A DNA stretch of 64,000 bases, taken from positions 79,927,502 to 79,991,501 of the forward strand of contig NC_084831.1 of the NCBI RefSeq assembly GCF_033115175.1, written 5' to 3'. The notes under the pieces were generated by a model. That model saw nothing but the letters and a program-made list of their open reading frames with translations. It was not told the origin of the DNA and searched no databases. Shown piece after piece: positions 1 to 12,000 of the stretch. Position numbers and translations under genes: made by a program. Source of the DNA: Lepus europaeus (lineage: Eukaryota > Chordata > Mammalia > Lagomorpha > Leporidae). Numbering within the stretch: position 1 is the first letter of the stretch; each line of letters begins with the position of its first letter.

Positions 1-640
1 GTTGGGAAATTGTGAGGAGAAAGAATCCACTTTGTTTTTCCACACAACCTACAATAGGAAGCCAGCCTACACTTGACATGGCAACCATGACCATGCCTTG
101 GAGAAGTGACAATGTAAAAGCACAAAGGGGAGGGAATTGCTGAGTTGGGGAGCTCAGGCTTCCAGAGCAGAGCTGAAATTTGAAGGAAAAGAGGAGAGAA
201 GAAGTGAGAAGAGAGCTTCCAAGCAGAGGGAGAGCAAGGGAAAGGTTCCCCCTCAACACCCCTCAGGGTTACAGCCGTTATACTTCATTTCTTTTTCTTG
301 AATTCTCCCCATGCAGTTCTTTGCCTTCATGCTTTTGCCATGAGACCTCTTCTCCACCATCACCCGATGGACTACAGCCTCCAGTGCCTTACATAACTTT
401 GTATCTTTTCTGCTGGATGGTGGGCTCCTTGGGGACAGGAACTGAACCTTGGTCACTGATATCCCCAGGACCCACCACAATACATGGAGTTAATGAGCAA
501 TAAATATTTGTGAAAGGAAGCAAGAAAATGTTAGACATGTCAACTGATGTTAGTAACAATAATGATAGCTGATATGATTACATCACTTATAATATGCTAT
601 GTATTGTTCTATTTCCATTTTTGTGAAATTAAAAACATTT
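1..640. other. CLCA2 upstream flank, mostly unique, with an L2 3' remnant
   Basis: No coding evidence. About 405-520 resembles the 3' end of an ancient L2 LINE in + orientation (gtgggctccttgggg...caataaatatttgtgaa). Short open frames here lack any recognisable domain. Confidence 0.4.
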
Positions 641-930
641 AATTAATTTTTATTTATTTGAAAAAGAGAAAGAGAGAGATCTTCCATCCACTGGTCTACT
701 CCTCATATGCTGGTGATAGCCAAGGTGGACCAGGCCAAATCAGGAGACTGGAACTCCTTCCAGGTCTCTGACTAATGAGAAGCATGGACCCAAGTACTTC
801 AGATATCACCTACTGCCTCCCAGTATGCACAGTTAGCAGGAAGCTGAATCAGAAGCAGAGCTGGAACTCTAAACTACATGGGAGGCAGGTTCCAAGCAGC
901 TACTTAACCACTGTGCTAAATGCCCATCCT
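641..930 (-). mobile_element. Old CSINE, antisense
   Basis: Begins with the reversed tail (tttatttatttgaaa.agagaaagag), has the reversed body (tcttccatccactggt...aagtacttcagatatcacctactgcc) and ends ccactgtgctaaatgcccatcc, the reversed SINE head. Heavily diverged. Confidence 0.75.
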
Positions 931-1543
931 AGCTAGGTACTATTCTAAACACTTAAAAACATTAGCTAATACTTCTTCCAACAAACCGATGAGGTGAACA
1001 TGGTTGTTTTACAGAAACCGTTTAAGACCCAGTTCCTCATCCGTAAGTGAGACCACAATAATATTTCATAAATTGAGAATTGCAGGAAACAGCAAAGTGC
1101 CTGCATAGGGAGTGCTGGTTGAATACCATCCACCATTATGATTATTTGGCAAAGCTAAGACAGAGGACCAAAGCCCTGGTCTAGAAGTCTCCAACCTTGG
1201 GGGAGGAAGAATGACATCAAGCTGCCCCTGAAGATGCCCTGTAGAGACCTAGCGTTGGTCAAATCCCTGCTGAGAGCAGGGACAAGTCTTTCCCTGCCTG
1301 CTCCACTTGCCTCCCCATCACCCTTAAAGATTAGCCCACAGCAGGAAACAGTGTGCAGTGGCCTCAAGTCTCAACTCTAACCCAGTGAATCAAACATTTT
1401 TCTTAGTTTGCAACAGTTTCCAATATTTGTCACTGTATGTGGAGTTCTTATACACTAAGGAAAGAAGGGTCCTAGAATAATGTGGTCACTGAGAGAGAAC
1501 ATGGTACACAGATAAACCATGGAACTTGGAGTCAGTGGGTTTC

Positions 1544-1880
1544 TTTTTTTTTTTTTTTTCTCATTTGACAGGTGGAGTTATAGACAGTGAGAGAGAGAGA
1601 GAAAGGTCTTCCTTCTGTTGGTTCACACCCCAAAATGGCCGCTATAGCCAGCACTGTGCTGATCCGAAGCCAGGAGCCGGGTGCTTCCTCCCGATCTCCC
1701 ATGTGGGTGCAGGGGTCCAAGCACTTGGGCCATTCTCCACTGCACTCCCGGACCACAGCAGAGAGCTGGCCTGGAAGAGGAGCAACCAAGACTAGAACCC
1801 AGCGCCCCAACAGGTACTAGAAACCGGGATGCCAGCGCCACAGGCAGAGGATTAGCCAAGTGAGCCACGGCACCGGCCGC
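1544..1880 (-). mobile_element. CSINE, antisense, with target site duplication
   Basis: Poly-T, then gacaggtggagttatagacagtgagag, ending gagccacggcaccggcc. Flanked by perfect 11-bp repeats cagtgggtttc at 1533-1543 and 1881-1891. Confidence 0.9.
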
Positions 1881-1949
1881 CAGTGGGTTTCATTTTAGCA
1901 CCATGATAATACTCTTGACCTTAAACACATTAGTACATTTTCTTCTTTA

Positions 1950-2507
1950 CAATTTTTTATTTATTTATTTTTATTTGTTTGTAAGGTAGAGAGAGAAACA
2001 GTTGGAGAGAGAGAAAGAGAGGGAGAGGGAGAGCTCTTTCATCCACTGGTTCAACCCCCAAATGCCCACAACAGGGGCTGGCTCAGGCTGAAACCAGGAA
2101 CCTAGAGCTCAGTCATGTCTTCCATGTGGGCAGCAGAGACACAAGTACCTGAGCTATCACCTGGTGCCTTCCAAAGTGCACAGTAGCAGGAAACTGGAAC
2201 GAGGAGCAGAGTCAAGACTTTAAATAATGCACTCTCGGGGGCCCTTATTGTGGCACTGGGGGTAAAGCCACAGCCTGCAATGCCAGAATCCTATGTGGGC
2301 ACAGGTTTGAGTCCTGGCTGCTCCACTTCTGATCCAGCTCCCTGCTAATGCACCTGGGAAAGCAGCAGAAGATTGTCCAAGTCCTTGGGACCCTGTACCT
2401 ACGTGGGAGACCTGAAAGAAGTGCCTGGCTTCTGGATTTGGCTTTGGATAGGCCCATCTCTGGCCTTTGAGGCCATTTGGTTCATGAACCAGAGGATAGA
2501 AGATTGA

Positions 2508-2547
<40 letters not shown>

Positions 2548-2640
2548 GCCTTTGCTTCTCTGTAACTCTGCCTTTCAAGTAAATAAATATAGCTTTTTAA
2601 AAAATGCACTCTGATATGAGATACAGGCATCCCAAGTGGC
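1950..2640 (-). mobile_element. Old CSINE, antisense, split by a younger SINE
   Basis: The reversed body runs 1950-2235 and resumes at 2613 (gatatgagatacaggcatcccaagtggc). The gap is exactly the SINE at 2236-2602. Confidence 0.75.
2236..2602 (+). mobile_element. CSINE, sense, nested in an older SINE
   Basis: Head gggggcccttattgtggcactggggg, CT-rich tail, then AAATAAATA. Flanked by identical aatgcactct at 2226-2235 and 2603-2612. Confidence 0.88.
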
Positions 2641-2649
2641 ATTTTAATT

Positions 2650-2830
2650 TCTGTGCCAAAAGCCCCAAGATTTTAGATTTTCTGAGCCTTGGTTTTATAA
2701 TCCATAAAATAGACATAGTAACACCCATCACTCAATAAATAGTAGTTCCTTCTGGAAATAAAAATCATACATGCATCAGGTAATTGGCATTTAAGTGGGC
2801 TGATGTGTAACCTCCAAACCATTAAGTAAT
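2650..2830 (+). repeat. MIR-like remnant
   Basis: ttctgagccttggttttataatccataaaatagacatagtaacaccca is the typical 3' half of a MIR element. Boundaries are approximate. Confidence 0.5.
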
Positions 2831-2845
2831 TATCAGACATTATTA

Positions 2846-3400
2846 ATTCAGCGTAAAGTATTTAGGAAGCCTGACATGTACCCAATACCGAGATGAGCAC
2901 TAGAGAAAACGGAAGGCTGGATAAAGCAGGGCCTGCCCTCCAGGAGAGAGTTGCTGGAAAAGAAATGCATTTTTTGTTCCAGTGAAAAAAGGCAGTAAAG
3001 GCCTTTGTGGCCTGCATGAGTATCCACGCTCCCCACACCTGGCCCTCCCTGGGGAACATCTGACACCTTCACTCTGGCCAACACAGGAGCGCTTGCCCAG
3101 ACTGCCTCACCCAGGTGCTCCAGGGACAGGGCTGCAGGGTGGTGAATTTCCAAATCTTCAGAATAAGTAGACAAAGGATTCTCACAGCAAACAAAATCTG
3201 ACCTGAGTGCCATGGGGATGCTGTTGTAGGTCTGATGGGGGAGGTTATCAAGGACAAGGAGAGGAAAAACACCATTGGTCTGTTTTTCTCTTCTGCTGCT
3301 GGAGGATCAAGCAGTCCAGGGTTACTGATTCCCAGACCAGTCGGCCGGGCCTGCTGCTTTTAAGCTCCTTTTGTTTTATTTCCCTCTGCCTTCTGAGAAG
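2846..3400. other. Unique upstream DNA, no gene seen
   Basis: Repeat-free moderate-GC sequence upstream of the CLCA2 promoter. Short open frames occur on both strands but show no domain, splice context or initiation context worth calling. Confidence 0.4.
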
Positions 3401-3676
3401 ATAGAAAATGAGTAAGGGGCAGACTTCTTGCCCAACTATGACTCAGGAGAAAGTTCAGCCACAGAACAGGCAAGTGTGGCAGTGCCTTAGAGAGAAAAGG
3501 CTTGTCGAGGCCGGTCGCAGGTAGATCCACCCCAGATTCTTGAGAGAAGGCACCTCCTTCGTCACACATTCTAAGATCCCCGGAGTTCAGGAAGAAACCA
3601 TCGGCTTTGGCACTGCCCACCTGGTAGGATGTACTCGGCAGGCCCTCTGTGAGTACAACAGAAGCTTCTGTACAAC
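3400..3676 (+). promoter_or_regulatory. CLCA2: CLCA2 proximal promoter and 5'UTR (approximate)
   Basis: Repeat-free DNA directly upstream of the CLCA2 start. No TATA box is visible. A perfect AP-1 site (TGACTCA) lies at 3439-3445, about 235 bp from the ATG. The transcription start cannot be placed from sequence. Confidence 0.35.
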
Positions 3677-3862
3677 ATGACCCACAGGCACCCCACAGGG
3701 CCTGTCTGCAGCCTGACATTTGTGGCCCTCCTGGTCATCCTAAGCACAGAACTCCCATCCCTGGGAGCCGGGATACAGCTTCGAGACAATGGGTATGATG
3801 GAGTCCTCGTGGCAATAAATCCTCAGGTAGCTGAGAATCAGAGCCTCATTTCAAACATTCAG
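3677..3862 (+). CDS. CLCA2: CLCA2 exon 1 (coding part), residues 1-62
   Basis: The ATG opens a hydrophobic signal sequence (VALLVILS core), followed by the family's mature N-terminus ([10 protein letters not shown]). The exon ends on a whole codon at CAG|GTGAGT, a strong donor. The start matches the family start, and no other upstream in-frame ATG is needed. Confidence 0.95.
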
Positions 3863-6800
3863 GTGAGTGGCAGTCATGAAATCAATACCATTATCCCATT
3901 GGATCAGATCTGTAGCCTTCTCTATTAAGCTAACAATCCTGCCTGATTTGTATTTGACCAGTAGAGAGAGCAGCACTTAAAGCTGGCACCCAGAATCACA
4001 ACGCGATGGAGACCACTAAAGTGTTGATCTAGCCCTCTTTTTGTTGTCATTGGTCACTACTAGTTTTAGTGTTCTTGTTTTCCTTCCATAACTTTTTTTG
4101 GGGGGTAGTAGGGTAGAAAAACAACAACCCGCTGTAGGAACAAAGATTGACTCTTTGATGAGTAGGCAAGATAGTGCTTATTAAAACCATCGTGTTGGAT
4201 TCCATTCTGAGGGTGGGAATTCTTGGAGAGAAAGGGTGAGAATCTGTGTGGAATGCCAAAGCCCCCAAACCTTCCTTCTCATCTAACTATTTTCACTTTA
4301 TTCTGGCAAGGGAGGATAATTACTTATGAGCTTCCTTTGGTATTGCTCGAGCAAAATCAGTGTGGCCATAGGGTGTGGGCTCAGACACACCCACAGGTAT
4401 GACCTAAGAAGGCTTTGTACAGCCAAAGCTTAAAAGGCTTTCATGAAATTAGGAAACTTATGAAGGCAAGTCCAGACACACAATCAGTATCCTAAAATCT
4501 TCTGGATCACCTTTTCAAGCTCTTTTTTTTTTTTAACAGGTTTTCCCCAAATCAAATGTTTTCTCTAAAAGAAAACTGGCTCCTTCAAAATATTTTTGCT
4601 ATTCTTTATTATTACTGTCTGAAGTATAACAGGAAAACAAAAACATAAAGGACTGACATGTGATAAAATAAATTTTTCTCTTGTCATAGGAAATGATAAC
4701 TGAAGCTTCTTTTTATCTATTCAATGCTACCAAGAGAAGAGTGTTTTTCAGGAACATACAGATTTTAATACCTGCAACATGGAAAGCTAATAATTACAGC
4801 AAAGCAGTACTTGAATCATATGAAAAGGTAAGAATGCAAGATTTTATTAAATGAGCTTAACTTTTTCCTCCTGGAGGAGGGAAAAAACACTCAAATACGC
4901 TGTACTTAAACTCTGAGCATGAGGATTTAAGCAAAAGCAAATCACTCACATTAACACACAAATAATATTACTGTATAGAATATTGATGAGAAAATAGATG
5001 AATAATGAGTACGCCATAAGTACATAAAACTGTATTGTGCTAATTAAAAGTGTTTTGATTTTTAAAAACTAAAAAGATATGAAAATAAAATAAATGATTG
5101 CAAATAGTGGGATAAAAAATTAAGTAAAATGCCACTGTCCAAGTAGCTTCTCAGAAGATCTCTTTATTGTAGACTTTACAGGCTCCTTTCTGAAATTTTT
5201 GGTTGAGAACCAAGAATCAGTTTTATGCTACTGAGGATGAGGTGGGAAGGGACAAGTCCAATTATGACTGTCTTCATTTACATCCTGTCAGGGGCAGTGG
5301 ACACGCACATCTGCACAGAAACACAGGCCACTCACGCACAAGAATGTGACTCTTCTTGGGCCATGGTGAAATGAGTGGAATTTCACACTGGTTCAAATCC
5401 AGGATGTTTTTTAAGAGGAGTAAAGAGAAAAGAAGAAGGCAGGAAGGGAATGGGTGTGTGTGTTAGGGATGAAGTGTGTGTGTTGGGGACTGGGGGATTG
5501 GGGAAGGTTTGCCTTTTCTTTTCTAGCCAAAAAAAGAGCTTAACCTTAAGTACTCTCATAAACTGCAGGTCCTGGTTAAGTATGATGTCTAGCACTGGGT
5601 GGAATACATGCTATAAATACATGTTACATGAGTCAGTTTTTAAGATTTTTTTTTTTTTTCTGACAGGCAGAGTGGATAGTGAGAGAGAGAGACAGAGAGA
5701 AAGGTCTTCCTTTTTGCCGTTGGTTCACCCTCCAATGGCCGCTGCGGCCGGCACATCTCGCTGATCCGAAGCCAGGAGCCAGGTGCTTCTCCTGGTCTCC
5801 CATGCGGGTGCAGGGCCCAAGGACTTGGGCCATCCTCCACTGCCTTCCCGGGCCATAGCAGAGAGCTGGCCTGGAAGAGGGGCAACCAGGATAGAATCCG
5901 GCGCCCCAACTGGGACTAGAACCCGGTGTGCCGGCGCTGCAAGGCGGAGGATTAGCCTGTTGAGCCACGGCGCCGGCCAGTTTTTAAGATTTTAAAATCT
6001 GTTTGAAAGGCAGAAAGAGAGTAAGAGAACTTCTATCCACCATTTCACTCCCCAAATAGCCACCACATCCAGGGTTAGGCCAAAAAAGCTGAAGCCAGGG
6101 CCAGGAATGCCATCCAGATCTCCTACGTGAGGGACAGGAACTCAATTACTTGAGCCATCATTTGCTGCTTTCCCAGGTGCATTAGCAGGGAGCTGGATAG
6201 GAAGCAGAGTAGCCAGGAATCGAACAAGCATTCCCATACAGGATGCTGGTGTCGTATGTAGGGACTTAAGCCACTGTGCCACAACACCCATCCCAGTGTT
6301 ACATAAGTTTGGCAAGTGACTATTTGAAGAAGCGCCCATCACAGCTACCAGAGGGCTAGGAGTGAAGGCCTTGGGAACTTAGCTCAGGGTCCTAGCAAGG
6401 CAGTGGGCTGTGATTTGTACCCACAGCTCACACAGCACAACTATGACAATGCAGTCCAGCCTCTCCTTGTCCTTATTTGTGTCATTTGGTATGAAATTTT
6501 CCAAGACTGGCCGTGCCATGGCTCATTTGGTTAATCCTCTGCCTGCGGCGCCGGCATCCCATATGGGCTCCGGGTTCTAGTCCTGGTTGCTCCGTTTCCA
6601 GTCCAGCTCTCTGCTGTGGCCCGGGAAGGCAGTGGAGGATGGCCCAAGTGGTTGGGCCCTGCACCCACATGGGAGACCAGGAAGAAGCATCTGGCTCCTG
6701 GCTTTGGATCGGTACAGCGCCAGCTGTAGCAGCCATTTGGGGGAGTGAACCCATGGAAGGAAGACCTTTCTGTCTCTCTCACTGTCTATAACTCTACCTG

Positions 6801-9041
6801 TCAAATAAAAAAAAAATTTCCTACGACTTTTTTAGTGCTTTGTTCTCCTTTGAAACTACTCCCTCAGAAACTGAGGGCTATAGAAGTACAGGTAAGGACC
6901 CTATTGTCCTGAAGAGGCTCTCTCAAGAAAAAAAAATTTTTTTTTTTGACAGGCAGAGTAGACAGTAAGAGAGAGAGACAGCGAGAAAAGTCTTCCTTTT
7001 TCGTTGGTTCACCCTCCAATGGCCGCTGCGGCCGAAGCCAGGAGCCAGGTGCTTCTCCTGGTCTCCCATGCTGGTGCAGGGCCTAAGCACTTGGGCCATC
7101 CTCCACTGCACTCCTGGGCCACAGCACAGAGCTGGACTGGAAGGGGAGCAACCGGGACAGAATCTAGCACCCCGACCGGGACTAGAACCTGGGGTGCCGG
7201 CGCCGCAGGTGGAGGATTAACCTATTGAGCCGCGGTGCTGGCCCATGAAGAGGCTCTTAAAAGCAATTGATTTATAAGCAAGTGAAAGCATTTACAATGC
7301 TTAGGCGTGAAGATAGGCCAGATAGGGGAACAGGTATAAACTGGGAAGAGTTATTAAACTCCGACTCAGTGCCAGGTACTTCACATACATGATTTAATTC
7401 TCACATGGCCTAAAATGAGTTACTGTTATCACAGATGAGGAACCTGAAACTCAAATAAGATAAGGCCTTGGTTCCACCCCATCAGCCGGTAAGCCCATGC
7501 TCTTTGCAGTCTGTAAGTAGAGACTGCAGTCATCAACTTGGCCTTCAGTGGCACTGGAGACCCCCAACACAAAACCCAGCTTGCCAAAGGTAGTCCTGCT
7601 GAGCCTTATGTAGGGGAGGAAATAAACAAGCAAAGCGACAGAAAGAATCTGACTCAATGGAAGCATCCGAGGGAAGAATGGCCACTGTGTGCTGTTGGTG
7701 TATCTGCTGGGTAGCAATTCCTTTAACCTGATAATGCCAGTTTTAAGCAAACACTGAGCAAATGCTCACATATACACAGGCCTTGGTGAGTACTGCAGAG
7801 GACACAGGACCCACAAGGTAAAGGGTGTGAGGGTTGGCGAAAGTGGGTAAGAGCTGGATTATTATGGTCTATACAGTACAACCTAACCTCAGCCAGACTC
7901 CGAGTGTCCCATCACCTGCTCAGCACACTTTCCTTTTTGCTTTAGGGTAAACCTCCACACACAGGACAAGCGAGGACGAACCAAAGCCTGACCTCTTTAG
8001 CCTTTCTGTAGCCATGCAACACCCTTGGTTTGAATTCTTATCTTTCTAAAAATAATTATTATTATAAATGTAATTCATCCTCATTACAAAAAAAGTAAAA
8101 CAACATAGAAATTTAGAAAAATAAAAAGGAAAGTATTATTTTCCTCTACCCCTTGATGTCACTTACACATACTATACGAAGGTACTTCAAAAAGTTTATG
8201 GGAAAATAGCACTAAAAAGTTCATTTGGGTGCAAAAAAATTAAAATTCATGCATAGTTTTCTCATAATATGCATTTTCCATAAACTTTTTGAAGGATCTG
8301 CATATACATGTGTATATGTATGTACACAAAGGGGCTTCAAAAACTTCATGGAAAAAGTAATTAAAAAATAATGCAAGTTGGGGCCAGTGCTGTGGTGTAG
8401 TGGGCATCCTATATGGGTGCCAGTTCCCGGCTGCTCCACTTCTGATCCAGCTCCGTGCTGATAGCTTAGAAAAGCAGTAGAAGATGGCCCAAGTGCTTGG
8501 GCCCCTACACCCATGGAAGAGACCCAGAAGAAGCTCCTGGCTCCTGGCGTTGGATGGGCCCAGCTCCAGCCATTGCAGCCATCTGGAGAGTGAACCAACA
8601 GCTGGAAGACCTCTGTCTTTGTCTCTCCTTCTTTCTATAACTCCGCATCTCAAATAAATAAATAAATATATTTTTTTTAATGTAAGTTTTCCATGTAGTT
8701 TTTAAAAGACTCACTCATTTATCCATTTGAAAGGCAGAGTGACAGACCAGAGGGAGAGAGACAGATCTTCCAGCTGCTGCTTCACTCCCTGGATGACTAC
8801 AATGGCCTGGCAGAAACTCCATCTGATCTCCCACAAGGGTGGCAGGGATCAATGTGGGCCATCTTCTACCACTTTCCTGGGCACATTAGCCAGGGACTGG
8901 ATCAACAGTTGAGCAACTGGGGCTTGAACCAGTATTGCAATACAGTATGTTGTCATCATAAGCTGCAGCTTAACCCACTGCACCACAATGCCAGCCCCAA
9001 GTTTTCCATGAATTTTGTGAATCAATCTCTCTCTCTCTCAT

Positions 9042-9076
<35 letters not shown>

Positions 9077-12000
9077 AATCTTACATAAACTGATCATTAT
9101 ACATATTGGATTGCATTAGATTTAGATCCATTCTTCCAAAATCAGATTTCTTCCCCTTCACCACCCCTTTTTTTAACTAAAGGAATACTTAACATTTTTT
9201 TTAAAAAAATATTTATTTATTTATTTGAAAGTCAGAGTTACACAGAGAGAGGAGAGGCAGAGAGAGAGAAAGAGAGGTGTTCCATCTGCTGGTTCACTTC
9301 CCAACTGGCCGCAATGGCTGGAACTGAGCCAATCTGAAGCTAGGAGCCTGGAGCTTCCCTCAAGACTCCCCCATGGGTGCAGGGGCCCAAGGACTTGGGT
9401 CATCTTCTATTGCTTTCCCAGGCCATAGCAGGGAGCTGGGTCAGAAATTGAGTAGCTGGGACTCCAACCAGCGCCCATATGGGATGCCGGCACTGCAGGA
9501 GGTGGCTTTACCAGCTACACCACAGTGCCGGCCCTGAAATACTTAACTTTTAAAGGCAAATCTGAGACGTGTTATCCTTCTTCTTCCTAAAAGAAAAAAG
9601 AAGCAATGTCATACATAAAATTGTGTTGTCTTCATGGATACATGAACATTTACCTTAGTTTTGGACTTAACATCCTGCGTGTTAGCACCCATAAAGGTAA
9701 AAGTCACAGCAGAAGATGAAATGCACCTACATTAGTATGATTTCTTGGCTGAACTAATCGTTTACAGGAATGAAAGAGCAAGAGTGAAAATAAAAACATG
9801 TCCTATTGCCTTACACTGATGAGATGACCTATGGAAAGTGATTTGCAAAAGTCTGTAACGCTTTACGGTGCTGTTCTGAATGATGTGTAAATGCTCTTAA
9901 AATGTCTTCAAATATTTTTGTTGTGTCTCATAGTGTTTTATGATATTAGACCTTAACAGTGCTAAAGTTCAAAAATATTTTAATCTCGAAAATGGGACGT
10001 TCAAGTGAAAGTAATGTAAATTTGGTGAGGTGAGCAAAATAGAGATGGTTTTGCAAGTTTTCAGATGATTGTTGAAATTTGGCTGTGAGTGCATTCAGAA
10101 CTCCATTGAAAAGGTTTTTCTTCCTTTTTTCTTTAATCTGTTTTTTAAATTTGATTGTGGCCAAACACAGGAAAATGCACAGATCTCAAGTGCACTGTTC
10201 AAAATGCTTTAACAAATGTATACATTCATGTCACCAGCATCCCAGTCCAGAGGTCGTCTTATGAGCCATTTCTGTTCATGCAGGCGAATGTCCTCGTGAC
10301 TGACTGGAATGGGGCATATGGGGATGACCCATTTGCTCTGCAATACAGAGGGTGTGGACAGGAGGGAAAGTACATTCACTTCACACCTGCCTTCCTACTG
10401 AATGAGAAATTCACAGCAGGCTATGGCGCACGAGGTAAGCAATGCCTTTCGAATGGTGTTTTGACTTTTTACTCTGTTTAAGTAGATTTTGTTACCCTCT
10501 GTATGCAAGTGACATATTCTATAAAATATATTTTATATAGCACTTTACAAAACTTTATAAAAACTGTTCTCTCCCTGGTAACCATGACATGCTGAGTATC
10601 CCTGCACAGACATATGACTTCATCAGCACCTCTCAAATCCATGAGCAGGCACAAGCTTTCCCTAAGTCATTCAGCTTGTTCCCCTCCATTCCTTTGTCCC
10701 CAGCTCCAAAAATTGCACAATGTGACAGCCTGAGTCAATTCAGCAAATATGCCTGGGTTCCCAGAGCTTACAATAATGATTAGAAAAAAAAGAAAAGAAA
10801 AGAAATGTAGTTTGGGAGTGGACATCATATGAAAACTTCTGTGGAGGAGAAGTCAACTTTGGTCTCAACTTTAAATGCAATGTAAGATTCAGAGGTTTAG
10901 GGATAAAGTCAAAAAGGAGTTGATGCTGAAGATGGGGGAGTTCCATGAACTAAGAGTTAGAAATAAGCATAAGCATGGAGAATAAGGGATAAAATAAAAG
11001 AGAAAGCTGGAGAATAAGGGATAAGATAAAAGAGAAAGGACCACACAAGTGGGGGAAGAGCTTCTACAATGGCCTTTTTTGCTCCCTCCTCCTGACCCTT
11101 TGATTTTAATCATTCCAGTAGAAAGGAGAATTGTCTCCCAGGAAAAGACAGGTTTGCTTGGATAGCACAGACTAAAGATGACAGAGGCCAATTTACTTAC
11201 CTGAATATGTTTTTTCTTCTTTCCCCAAACTTAATGTATTGACCTCTGTGAAGTGAAACAAAACCTGATAGGCAGTTTGATTGCACAAAGAGAGGATGTG
11301 GACCTCCTTACTAGCTCCAAATAGATGTGCGACTGGTTTGCCTCCACAGGACCAAACATTTTCACAGGACTCTTCATGGCGGTAGGGGGTGGAGTAGCAG
11401 GACATGGAAGAGGAAAGTGGGGCAGTGAATTGGACTTCAAGTCTTTGGAGTGGGAATGTACAGCAGAGTGTTGTCACGTCATCTACAGCTTAGGCAAGGT
11501 CTTCGCTGAGTTTCTAGGAGCTCAACAGCCAAAGCTCTCTCTTCCACAGGCAGAGTGTTTGTCCATGAATGGGCCCATCTCCGTTGGGGAGTGTTTGATG
11601 AATATAACAATGACAAGCCTTTCTACATAAATGGGCAGAATCAAATTAAAGTAACAAGGTTAGTACTTTTTCTCATGTTTAAAATCCATTATTTGCTTAA
11701 TTCCAAAATTGTTTATACTGGCAGCTAAAATTTAAATGATAAGGTAGAGACCTTTCTATTTTTGCTTTTTAAATTCTATTATAGTTTTTTAAGTAAATAT
11801 TTGTGTGGCAAACTTCATAAAAGGTTATGCCTTAGCTATCTCACTTTTCCCACTTCTTCACCATGTTCCTATGTGAAATTATCACAATTTATTCAACCAA
11901 TCCCCTCCTGTTGGAAAAATGAGTTGTTCCCAATCTTTTGTTATTGCCAGTAACACTAGAGGTTATAGCATTATACATATGTTATTTCTCAAGTACACAG

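Larger units (their letters stand above)
8334..9022. repeat. Second copy of the MITE-like palindrome, split by two SINEs
   Basis: The left arm cttcaaaaacttcatgg (8335-8351) pairs with the right arm ttttccatgaattttgtgaa at about 9002-9021. The SINEs at 8379-8679 and 8696-8998 lie in between. Confidence 0.45.

Noticed and set aside
3468-3477. p53/p63-like half-site aggcaagtgt near the CLCA2 promoter
   Set aside because: CLCA2 is a known p53-family target, but this is one imperfect half-site without a partner; too weak to call.
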